Of a stretch of 23,832 bases of DNA, positions 1 to 6,577 are shown piece after piece. Source of the DNA: Anaerolineales bacterium UBA3499. Lineage in GTDB: Bacteria > Chloroflexota > Anaerolineae > Anaerolineales > UBA11657. Below the pieces are notes generated by a model. The model saw only the letters and a list, made by a program, of their open reading frames with translations, was not told the DNA's origin and did no database searches. The DNA is taken from positions 91,911 through 115,742 of the forward strand of contig DFQC01000015.1 in NCBI GenBank assembly GCA_002377585.1, written 5' to 3'. A program made the translations under genes and the position numbers. How positions within the stretch are numbered: position 1 is the stretch's first letter; each line of letters opens with the position of its first letter.

Positions 1-375
1 ATATGCGTCGGTATGCAAATGTTATTTGAAACTAGTGATGAAATGGGTAATCATAGGGGGTTAGGTTTGCTCCCGGGATTTGTTACTAGGTTTAAGGATA
101 GTGACATTCGCGTACCGCACACAGGATGGAATCAATTGGACATTGCTATCGAACACCCCTTGTTGGAAGGTATACACACCGGAAGTTATGCGTACTTTAA
201 TCATAGTTATTTCTGCACACCAACTAATTTGAAAGATGTGTTGTCGTATACTGAGTATGGAGCTAAATTTTGCTCAATTATTGGCCGTGATCGTTTGTAT
301 GGGATTCAATGTCATCCTGAAAAGAGTCAAGATATTGGGTTACAGATTTTGCGTAATTTTGTAGAAAAAGGATAA
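1..375 (+). CDS. hisH: Imidazole glycerol phosphate synthase, glutamine amidotransferase subunit (5'-truncated)
   Basis: This is the C-terminal 124 residues of HisH, the class I glutaminase that releases ammonia for HisF in the fifth step of histidine biosynthesis. The reading frame is open from base 1, and the start lies upstream of the window. The second codon is the nucleophilic Cys of the elbow motif (ICVGMQ), and the His and Glu of the catalytic triad are in GIQCHPEKSQ near the C-terminus (His105 and Glu107 counting from the first base). About 80 residues are missing compared with the usual length of about 200. It is followed after 5 nt by hisA, whose Shine-Dalgarno sequence lies in the hisH 3' end. 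An internal ATG at 13 is not a credible start because the nucleophile lies before it. Confidence 0.95.
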   Translation: MCVGMQMLFETSDEMGNHRGLGLLPGFVTRFKDSDIRVPHTGWNQLDIAIEHPLLEGIHTGSYAYFNHSYFCTPTNLKDVLSYTEYGAKFCSIIGRDRLYGIQCHPEKSQDIGLQILRNFVEKG

Positions 376-380
376 CATCG

Positions 381-1118
381 ATGACAGAGTTTACAGTCTA
401 TCCGGCTATTGATTTGCGTAATGGTACAGTGGTAAGGTTGAGGCAGGGAGATCCTGATCAACAAACAACGTACTCTACTGATCCTCATAATACTGCCAAA
501 GGTTGGGTGAATTCAGGAGCAGATTGGTTACATGTGGTGAGTTTGGATGGTGCCTTTGGCGATTCGGGTTTTGCTAACATGAAGGCCTTGGCCCAAGTCA
601 TAGAATCTGGAGCTCGAGTACAGTTTGGAGGTGGACTGCGTGATTTAGATTCGATTCAACATGTACTTGATTTGGGGGTAAGCCGGGTGGTTTTAGGAAC
701 TGTTGCAGTAACCAGTCCTCAAATTGTTGATACAGCCCTAGCTTTGTTTGGTTCAGAAAAAATTGCGATTGGTATTGATGCCCGCAATGGGGTAGTGAAA
801 GTGAAGGGCTGGCAGGAAGAGACAACATACACAGCGGTGCAACTGGCCGAACGCTTAAAGATTCAGGGTGTAAGATGGATGGTATTCACAGATATATCTC
901 GTGATGGGGTTGGTACTGGTCTAAATCTAGAAGCGACTATCTCACTGGCTGACAGAACTGGATTAAACGTAATTGCTTCTGGGGGTGTGAATACATCATC
1001 GGATGTGCTCGGTGCCCAATCATCGGGACTTGCTGGAGCAATAGTTGGTCGTGCACTTTATGAAGGCAGGATTGATCTTGATCAGTTGTTGGACAATGTT
1101 AGGAAAAGTAAATGTTAG
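381..1118 (+). CDS. hisA: ProFAR isomerase, HisA
   Basis: Phosphoribosylformimino-5-aminoimidazole carboxamide ribotide isomerase catalyses the Amadori rearrangement of ProFAR to PRFAR, the substrate of HisHF. The 245-residue length is normal for this cytoplasmic (beta/alpha)8 barrel. The two catalytic aspartates are visible: Asp11 in YPAIDLRNG at the end of strand 1, and Asp171 in VFTDISRDG on strand 5. The phosphate-binding glycine motifs are FGGGLR (about 82-87) and ASGGV (about 199-203). The start at 381 has AAAGGA upstream at good spacing. The stop overlaps the hisF start by 7 nt. A full HisF follows, so this is HisA and not PriA as used by actinobacteria, although dual activity with TrpF cannot be excluded from sequence alone. 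Confidence 0.95.
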   Translation: MTEFTVYPAIDLRNGTVVRLRQGDPDQQTTYSTDPHNTAKGWVNSGADWLHVVSLDGAFGDSGFANMKALAQVIESGARVQFGGGLRDLDSIQHVLDLGVSRVVLGTVAVTSPQIVDTALALFGSEKIAIGIDARNGVVKVKGWQEETTYTAVQLAERLKIQGVRWMVFTDISRDGVGTGLNLEATISLADRTGLNVIASGGVNTSSDVLGAQSSGLAGAIVGRALYEGRIDLDQLLDNVRKSKC

Positions 1119-1891
1119 CCAAACGAATTATCCCTTGTCTTGATGTAAAAGATGGTCGTGTGGTAAAGGGTGTCAACTTTGTTAATTTGCGTGATGCAGG
1201 AGACCCAGTTGAACAAGCACGCATTTATGATCGAATGGGTGCAGACGAACTTGTATTTTTGGATATTTCAGCAACCTATCGGGGACATCAGACAGTGATT
1301 GATATAGTTCGTTCCGTGGCTGACAAAGTATTTATGCCACTTACCGTCGGTGGTGGTATAAGGAACGTTAGTGATATGCGTGATCTTCTTCTGGCTGGTG
1401 CTGATAAGGTGAGTGTTAATTCGGCGGCGCTAGCCAATCCAGAATTGCTTGTTGATGCTTCAGAGCGTTTTGGTAGTCAATGTATCGTCCTTGCGATTGA
1501 TGCAAGGGCAACAAAGAACGATGACAGTGTATTAAGTGCACAAAAATGGGAAGTATTTGTTAGTGGAGGACGTGAAAATACTGGAATCGATGTGCTGGAA
1601 TGGGCAGAGCGCGGTGTGTCTTTAGGAGCAGGTGAGATATTGCTCACGAGTATGAATACTGATGGTGTAATGGATGGTTTCGATATGGAATTAACTCACA
1701 CGGTTGCAAATCTTGTCAATGTTCCTGTGATAGCTAGTGGTGGAGCTGGAAAAACTACGCATTTTGCTGAAATATTGGGAGACGGGTGTGCATCGGCAGC
1801 CCTTGCTGCCTCTGTGTTCCATGACGAAATATTGACTATATCTGAGGTTAAACAATTCTTATCCGAAGCTGGTATTGCAGTGAGGTTGTAA
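1112..1891 (+). CDS. hisF: Imidazole glycerol phosphate synthase, cyclase subunit HisF
   Basis: HisF is the cyclase half of imidazole glycerol phosphate synthase. It uses ammonia channelled from HisH to convert PRFAR into imidazole glycerol phosphate and AICAR. The 259-residue barrel has the catalytic pair Asp11 (IIPCLDVKDG) and Asp130 (VLAIDAR), plus the phosphate-binding loops TVGGGIR (78-84) and IASGGAG (207-213). It begins inside the last codons of hisA (7-nt overlap) with AGGAAAAG upstream, which indicates translational coupling. The gap to hisI is 2 nt. Confidence 0.96.
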   Translation: MLAKRIIPCLDVKDGRVVKGVNFVNLRDAGDPVEQARIYDRMGADELVFLDISATYRGHQTVIDIVRSVADKVFMPLTVGGGIRNVSDMRDLLLAGADKVSVNSAALANPELLVDASERFGSQCIVLAIDARATKNDDSVLSAQKWEVFVSGGRENTGIDVLEWAERGVSLGAGEILLTSMNTDGVMDGFDMELTHTVANLVNVPVIASGGAGKTTHFAEILGDGCASAALAASVFHDEILTISEVKQFLSEAGIAVRL

Positions 1892-1893
1892 AC

Positions 1894-2208
1894 ATGGAAA
1901 AGCTCAAGTTTGACGCGAATGGTTTAATTACCGCTGTTGTGCAAGATGATGCAGAAGGTGAAGTTCTAATGGTTGCCTGGATGAATGCTAAGGCAATTAG
2001 ATTAACTAAAGAGACAGGCGAAGCACATTTTTGGAGTCGGAGCCGTGAAGAAATTTGGCGTAAAGGATCAACTTCAGGGAATGTCATGAAAGTAGTCAAA
2101 CTATTGGTTGATTGTGACCAAGACACTATTCTTGTGCAAGTTAATCCAAGTGGCCCGGCTTGTCATACTGGAGAAGTGTCCTGTTTTTTTCAGGAGCTAC
2201 GCGATTGA
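1894..2208 (+). CDS. hisI: Phosphoribosyl-AMP cyclohydrolase, HisI
   Basis: HisI opens the adenine ring of PR-AMP, giving ProFAR in the third step of histidine synthesis. The 104-residue length matches the stand-alone cyclohydrolase rather than a HisIE fusion. The metal sites are intact: the Asp cluster D73/D75/D77 in DCDQD binds Mg, and Cys74, Cys90 (GPACHTGE) and Cys97 (VSCFF) are the zinc ligands. The family signatures VLMVAWMN and HFWSRSR are present. The last bases of the stop codon form a TTGA overlap with the next gene, so the cyclohydrolase is separated from its usual partner HisE by a membrane-protein gene. Confidence 0.95.
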   Translation: MEKLKFDANGLITAVVQDDAEGEVLMVAWMNAKAIRLTKETGEAHFWSRSREEIWRKGSTSGNVMKVVKLLVDCDQDTILVQVNPSGPACHTGEVSCFFQELRD

Positions 2209-2849
2209 ATAGCTTTCGAAAGCCTGTAATAAATAAATTTCTGTGGGATTTTGCCACCATTCAAGTGGGCTTTGCTTTTTTTGCTTTTGCAATTGCTATT
2301 GTAATTCGTGCGAACATTGGAGCCACTTCGTGGGCAGTTTTAGAAGTTGCACTTGCAGGAATTTTTAACATTACTCCAGGTACAGCTACGGTCATGGTTG
2401 CTGCGACTGTGCTTTTGATAGCAATTACTTTGCGGGAGCCAATTGGTTGGGGTACCGTAGCTAACATTATGAGCATAGGTCCCTGGTTGGATTTGTTTCT
2501 GTCGTTGATACCAGAAGTCAATACTAATTTACCTATACAATTGTTATTTTTGGTTGTAGGTGTGATTTCTATGAGTTTGGGTAGTGCGATATATATTGGA
2601 GTTAATGCAGGAGCTGGACCACGTGATAGCTTGATGATGGCTATTGCTCGTACCACTCCACTAGATGTACGCACCGCTAGGGGAATCATTGAATCAACAG
2701 CAGTACTTATTGGCTGGATGTTAGGTGGTCCATTAGGAGTAGGTACTATATTGTTTGCAATACTAATTGGGCCTGGTGTACAACTTGCTTTTCGTTTATT
2801 TAACATGGAAACATATTCTCAAAAGGATCTAAAGCAATCTAGTCCCTAA
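2205..2849 (+). CDS. YczE/YyaS/YitT-type integral membrane protein within the his operon
   Basis: This polytopic membrane protein of about 214 residues has five or six hydrophobic segments. The beginning (VGFAFFAFAIAIVIRANIGA), the GAGPRDSLM motif (about 136-144) and the C-terminal PLGVGTILFAILIGPGVQ are recalled features of the YczE family (COG2364). Its substrate is unknown, and a transport role is only inferred. I place the start at the TTG at 2205, which overlaps the hisI stop as TTGA and has CAGGAG 8 nt upstream. An earlier in-frame ATG at 2160 would overlap hisI by 49 nt and has no ribosome binding site. It lies between hisI and hisE and must be cotranscribed with them. It could move histidine or an intermediate, or be an unrelated passenger. 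Confidence 0.8.
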   Translation: MNSFRKPVINKFLWDFATIQVGFAFFAFAIAIVIRANIGATSWAVLEVALAGIFNITPGTATVMVAATVLLIAITLREPIGWGTVANIMSIGPWLDLFLSLIPEVNTNLPIQLLFLVVGVISMSLGSAIYIGVNAGAGPRDSLMMAIARTTPLDVRTARGIIESTAVLIGWMLGGPLGVGTILFAILIGPGVQLAFRLFNMETYSQKDLKQSSP

Positions 2850-2869
2850 ATGGAATAAGGTGAAAAAAT

Positions 2870-3148
2870 ATGAGTTTTCTTTACGAACTACAGCACATTA
2901 TTGAGCAACGGAAATTGCATCCGATTGATAGCTCATATACTACTAGCTTATTTAATGCTGGCGAAGATGAAATTGCCAAGAAAGTTGGTGAGGAGGCTGT
3001 AGAACTGATATTAGCAGCAAAAAGCCAAGGTGATGAACGTGTTGTCTCAGAAACCGCTGATCTTCTGTATCATGTAATAGTGCTATTGGTGCAACGTGGA
3101 TTGACATTAGAGTCAGTAGAAAAGGAACTGAAGCGGAGAAAGCGTTGA
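2870..3148 (+). CDS. hisE: Phosphoribosyl-ATP pyrophosphatase, HisE
   Basis: HisE hydrolyses PR-ATP to PR-AMP and pyrophosphate, the second step of histidine synthesis. The 92-residue all-alpha MazG-like fold shows the metal-binding helices GEEAVELILAAK (40-51) and ETADLLYH (61-68), with the expected acidic residues. The AAGGTG upstream of the ATG at 2870 is a good ribosome binding site. As in other lineages with separate genes, it is not fused to HisI; here it sits two genes downstream of it. The stop codon is shared with the following TTG start (TTGA at 3145-3148). Confidence 0.93.
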   Translation: MSFLYELQHIIEQRKLHPIDSSYTTSLFNAGEDEIAKKVGEEAVELILAAKSQGDERVVSETADLLYHVIVLLVQRGLTLESVEKELKRRKR

Positions 3149-4329
3149 GACATAATTTGTATCTTCTTGATATTGATAGTGTATTGATATATCCGGGAGG
3201 TTACCGGGAATCATTTTCTTGCACAATCAATTACTTCATGCGGGCTATGGGATGGCAAGATAGTAATTCTCATCAGTCAGCAGCACAGGTGTTCGAAGCG
3301 CATGGTATTACCAATGAATGGGATATGTGTGCTATATGCTTGTCTGGATTGTTCGTAGCTGTAGCTGTGAATATGCCTGACCTGCCTTTTGCTAATTCAG
3401 TGTTGGATGCTCTAGATATAGTCAAAACATCAGGAATTCCTAGGCAGGAAGTAAATTTCTCGCAGTTAGCACATGAAGTAGCTATGGACATAAAACCAAG
3501 TGAGACACATTTACCGGCATTGGCTGCTTTGCGGGTTTTCAATAGAATTATTCGTTCGAACTGTGATCCAAAAATCCATGACCCAATTCGTGTGCTAATT
3601 ACTCATATTTTGTCGAATGCTCGAGATATAGAGAAATCACTTACTATGTCTATATTTCAGAATTATGCGCTTGGCAGTGTGAATTTCGTAAAAACATATT
3701 CGATGCCATCACCTTTTGAGACTAGTTCTTTGATTGTTGAACATGATGTTCCAGTTTTATCAAGTAGTAATTGCGAAAAATTATTGTCTGAATCAGTCAA
3801 AAAAGAAATCAGACCTGTTGTATTTACGGCACGACCATCATTGGCTCCTAGAGGAGTACATGATGAGGCACATTATTATTCTCCTGAAGCGGAATTAGCA
3901 GTTGAATTAGTTGGATTAGAATCAATACCAATGATAGGCTCAGGGAGGACTGAATGGTTGGCTTGGGAGACTGGGGATGACCCCAACAGTTTGATTAAGC
4001 CTGCTCTAATACATGCTTTGGCAGCCATTGGTGCTGCAATTTCAGAGGATGAAGTGTCTGGATTAATGGCTGCTGATATGTTTCTTAAAAAAGGCATATT
4101 GAGTGGTCCTTTGTCTGATTTAGTAGGGAAAGATTTATTTGTTACAGTTTTTGAGGATTCGGCACGCAGCATAGAATCTGTTAGCGAAGTCTTAGGTTTA
4201 TTGCGTGATTTTGGCGTGGAAAGCTCTTTATGTGCGAAGGGAATTGCTGTCGATCGTGAAAAACGTCGGCTTTTATCTGCAGCAGGAGCAACTTTGTTTG
4301 ATGATATTAACTTAGCTATAACAAATTGA
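3145..4329 (+). CDS. HAD-superfamily hydrolase-like protein, last gene of the his operon
   Basis: This 394-residue protein has the core motifs of a haloacid dehalogenase-type phosphatase. Motif I is LYLLDIDSVL (Asp9 nucleophile, Asp11 acid/base), motif II is VVFTAR (Thr228), motif III is the Lys of IKPALIHAL (Lys286), and motif IV is VFEDS (Asp338). About 215 mostly helical residues lie between motifs I and II, suggesting a large cap domain that would set substrate choice. The start is TTG at 3145, overlapping the hisE stop, with CGGAG upstream. I do not recognise a specific family. Because it is coupled to hisE and no histidinol-phosphate phosphatase is visible in the window, that activity is a reasonable guess. 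The gene ends 1 nt before the stop of a convergent gene. Confidence 0.7.
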   Translation: MRHNLYLLDIDSVLIYPGGYRESFSCTINYFMRAMGWQDSNSHQSAAQVFEAHGITNEWDMCAICLSGLFVAVAVNMPDLPFANSVLDALDIVKTSGIPRQEVNFSQLAHEVAMDIKPSETHLPALAALRVFNRIIRSNCDPKIHDPIRVLITHILSNARDIEKSLTMSIFQNYALGSVNFVKTYSMPSPFETSSLIVEHDVPVLSSSNCEKLLSESVKKEIRPVVFTARPSLAPRGVHDEAHYYSPEAELAVELVGLESIPMIGSGRTEWLAWETGDDPNSLIKPALIHALAAIGAAISEDEVSGLMAADMFLKKGILSGPLSDLVGKDLFVTVFEDSARSIESVSEVLGLLRDFGVESSLCAKGIAVDREKRRLLSAAGATLFDDINLAITN

Positions 4330-4330
4330 T

Positions 4331-4855
4331 TTATGTAACGCGCCAATGTCCGCGACGCATTGGATTGATGGCTTCTGATGTTATAAAACATTTAGGATCT
4401 ATCCTCGAAGCAATTTCTTCAATATCTGACAAATCGCGACGTTTTGCAATTACATTTACTTCAAGGACTCTGCCGTCTCTACCCTGACCAAGATACTCAG
4501 TGACGCCATAACCAGCTGTCCGGAGAGCTGTAGCCATTTGATGAGCATTTTCTGAGGTTACGATCCTAACATGGCTAAATCCTATAGCAAGGCGTTCTTC
4601 TAAAGCCATTCCTACAAGTATGCCAGCCGAATATCCACCTGCATAAGCTACTATGCTGTAGAAATTTTCTAAGTTTTCCAGTACAGACTTTATCACTACT
4701 ATCCACATGAGTGCCTGACAGAATCCTACTAGTGCACTTAATATACGTTTACGTTGTACTACTAACATTACTCTTAGCGTGTCTAGGGCTATGTTTCCGA
4801 CTCGCAGTGTGAATATTAGTAGCGACGTAGTGAGAATAGAAGTTGTGGGCAACAT
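4331..4855 (-). CDS. UPF0316 family membrane protein (DUF5698 + DUF2179)
   Basis: This 174-residue protein resembles the UPF0316/YebE family. The N-terminal 90 residues contain about three membrane helices and the family-like stretch RVGNIALDTLRVMLVVQRKR. The C-terminal part (about 95-165) looks like the small soluble DUF2179 domain, with GYGVTEYLGQGRDG and EVNVIAKR. DUF2179 domains are suspected regulatory ligand-binding domains, but no function is established here. It converges on the his operon with stops 1 nt apart. No Shine-Dalgarno sequence precedes the ATG. A TATAAT lies on the minus strand at 4894-4899, and a TTGACA (4924-4929) lies too far upstream of it for a standard spacing. Confidence 0.82.
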   Translation of the reverse strand: MLPTTSILTTSLLIFTLRVGNIALDTLRVMLVVQRKRILSALVGFCQALMWIVVIKSVLENLENFYSIVAYAGGYSAGILVGMALEERLAIGFSHVRIVTSENAHQMATALRTAGYGVTEYLGQGRDGRVLEVNVIAKRRDLSDIEEIASRIDPKCFITSEAINPMRRGHWRVT

Positions 4856-4922
4856 GGTTGTATAGTTGACAGTTTTATCTATAATGTTAATGTATTATAA
4901 CGCGTATAGGGCGTCTATGTAT

Positions 4923-4951
4923 TTGTCAAAAACACAGTGGCATGTTATTAT
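4923..4951 (+). promoter_or_regulatory. Promoter of the glycoside-hydrolase-like gene
   Basis: TTGTCA (4923-4928) and TATTAT (4946-4951) are separated by 17 nt; each matches five of six sigma-70 consensus bases. Transcription would begin near 4958, giving an untranslated leader of about 90 nt before the ATG at 5047. The -35 hexamer also reads TTGACA on the opposite strand. Confidence 0.6.
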
Positions 4952-5046
4952 CCGCCAGCTTTAATCTTGTATGCGGTATTGTTGTTCTAATTTAGAATTT
5001 TGTTTGTGGTATTTGTAAATTTAGGTGTAAAAGGGGTACTAACATA

Positions 5047-6471
5047 ATGTCTGAGCAACCATCTCCAAATAATAAGGTATCAACAAGTCAGGTGCGCAGT
5101 TTGGCCATTATCTGGGTTGTGTTAACAGTGTTGGTTGGTGTGGGTACTTTCTTCGGTTTATTCTGGGCTTTGGGAGGTTTGGACGGTAGCAATGCGGACA
5201 CTAAAGCTGCATCTGAGATGGTTACTGACCCATCAACTTTACCTGTTGATTCAGTTTTGGCCAATGAGGTTGGGAGTGATGATACAAAATCTGTATCAGA
5301 ATCTACAGATACAGCTCAGGTGGAACTAGAACCGACATTCACTGAGCCTCCTACTGACATTCCTGCTACACCATCTCCTGAGGTTATACCAAGTGATACA
5401 CCTATAGCGGAATCAAATGATGCTGTGCCTACTGCTCAGCCTGTTGAACCTACTGTTGCTGTGCCTGATCCCACTGCCACTACAGCTCCAGTGGTCGTGG
5501 CTAGTAGCGGTGGATTTGGTTTGGGTGGTCAAGTAATACATGGCGGATTACTGGCACTGGATAAAATGCAAGCGATGAAAATGAGTTGGGTAAAGATACA
5601 AAACTATGATCTTGCTGGTGCCACAATTGAGGGTGACATTAACAATGCTCACAACAATGGGCTGAAGATTTTGGTAAGCATCAAAGATAATGCTAATCAT
5701 AATCGCATAACTGCTCCTGACTATCAGGAGCAATTTATTCAGTATCTTGAAAGAGTTGCTTCTCTAGGTGCTGATGCTATTGAGGTGTGGAATGAACCTA
5801 ACCTTGATAGGGAGTGGCCTGCTGATCAGATGGGCGGTGCCAATTATACGGCATTGCTCAAAAAAGCATATCCTAGAATAAAAGCAGCAAACCCGAATAC
5901 CATGGTTATAAGCGCAGCACTTTCTCCTACCGGTGCTTTTTCTGGTGGATGTGGTTCCATCGGATCTGTATACGGTTGTGATGATAAACCTTTCTTGCAG
6001 GCTATGGTCAATGCGGGTGCGCTTAATTATCTTGATTGTGTGGGTATGCATTACAATGAAGGGCTGCTACCTCCAAGTGCCACTTCAGGAGATCCTCGTG
6101 GGAGTTCACAGCACTACACACGCTATTTTAAAGGTATGTTAGACACTTATGGTGCTATCCTTGGAGGAGCACGCTCCATTTGTCTGACTGAAATAGGATA
6201 TCTTAGCGGTGAAGAATGGGGATATCTGCCGTCAGCTTTTTCATGGAATCCTAGCAGTGCAATTAATATGACAGTTGCACAACATGCAGAATATTTGGGT
6301 CAGGCAGTATCCTTAGCCAGACAATCTGGTAACATTCGCTTGTTTATTATTTTCAATGTAGATTTTGCTATATTGAAAACTATGGAAGATGATCCACAAG
6401 CCGGATATTCTCTAATTAGACCGAATCAGAGCTGTCCAGCATGTAGTGCTGTTTCTGCAGCTATGCCCTAA
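5047..6471 (+). CDS. Membrane-anchored glycoside hydrolase-like protein (clan GH-A type barrel)
   Basis: This 474-residue protein has a short cytoplasmic N-terminus, one membrane helix (about 17-43), a low-complexity Pro/Thr/Glu-rich linker (about 90-150) and an extracytoplasmic domain of about 320 residues. That domain looks like a clan GH-A TIM barrel: VWNEPN places the putative acid/base at Glu250 after strand 4, HYN (335-337) follows strand 6, and CLTEIGY places the putative nucleophile at Glu382 after strand 7. The closest families may be GH39- or GH5-like, but I cannot assign substrate. Four cysteines (302, 311, 463, 466) could form disulfides. The start has AAGGGG upstream. It probably acts at the cell surface on glycans. 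Confidence 0.78.
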   Translation: MSEQPSPNNKVSTSQVRSLAIIWVVLTVLVGVGTFFGLFWALGGLDGSNADTKAASEMVTDPSTLPVDSVLANEVGSDDTKSVSESTDTAQVELEPTFTEPPTDIPATPSPEVIPSDTPIAESNDAVPTAQPVEPTVAVPDPTATTAPVVVASSGGFGLGGQVIHGGLLALDKMQAMKMSWVKIQNYDLAGATIEGDINNAHNNGLKILVSIKDNANHNRITAPDYQEQFIQYLERVASLGADAIEVWNEPNLDREWPADQMGGANYTALLKKAYPRIKAANPNTMVISAALSPTGAFSGGCGSIGSVYGCDDKPFLQAMVNAGALNYLDCVGMHYNEGLLPPSATSGDPRGSSQHYTRYFKGMLDTYGAILGGARSICLTEIGYLSGEEWGYLPSAFSWNPSSAINMTVAQHAEYLGQAVSLARQSGNIRLFIIFNVDFAILKTMEDDPQAGYSLIRPNQSCPACSAVSAAMP

Positions 6472-6475
6472 GTGA

Positions 6476-6490
6476 ATTGTCACTGACAAT
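6476..6490 (+). terminator. Small hairpin after the glycoside-hydrolase-like gene
   Basis: ATTGTC (6476-6481) and GACAAT (6485-6490) form a perfect 6-bp stem with a 3-nt loop, starting 5 nt after the stop codon. No run of T follows, so it is at best a weak or factor-assisted terminator or an mRNA-stabilising hairpin. Confidence 0.25.
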
Positions 6491-6543
6491 AGCCCACATA
6501 TTAGACCTGTTTGTGTAGTCACCATATTTGGTTTTTCTTGGCA

Positions 6544-6552
6544 TGATAGAAT
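6544..6552 (+). promoter_or_regulatory. Extended -10 promoter of the helicase gene
   Basis: TGATAGAAT is an extended -10 element (TGN followed by TAGAAT, five of six consensus). The same nine bases occur in the tRNA-Lys promoter. No good -35 is visible, which extended -10 promoters tolerate. Transcription would start near 6559, leaving a leader of about 19 nt without Shine-Dalgarno sequence. Confidence 0.45.
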
Positions 6553-6577
6553 TCTCATACGATTTTAAGATTTAAAC

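Noticed and set aside
2261..2806. A long open frame (181 codons) on the minus strand opposite the YczE-type gene
   Set aside because: It is antisense to a gene with clear membrane-family motifs and good start signals, and its sequence is rich in Ile, Thr, Pro and Lys as expected of an antisense of a membrane protein.
3876..4391. A 171-codon minus-strand frame overlapping the end of the HAD-like gene
   Set aside because: It overlaps both the HAD motif region and the UPF0316 gene, each of which has family support; the frame itself has none.
5310..5510. Repeated cctactg-like words as a tandem repeat element
   Set aside because: They encode the Pro/Thr/Glu-rich linker and are irregular; the repetition is explained by protein low complexity.
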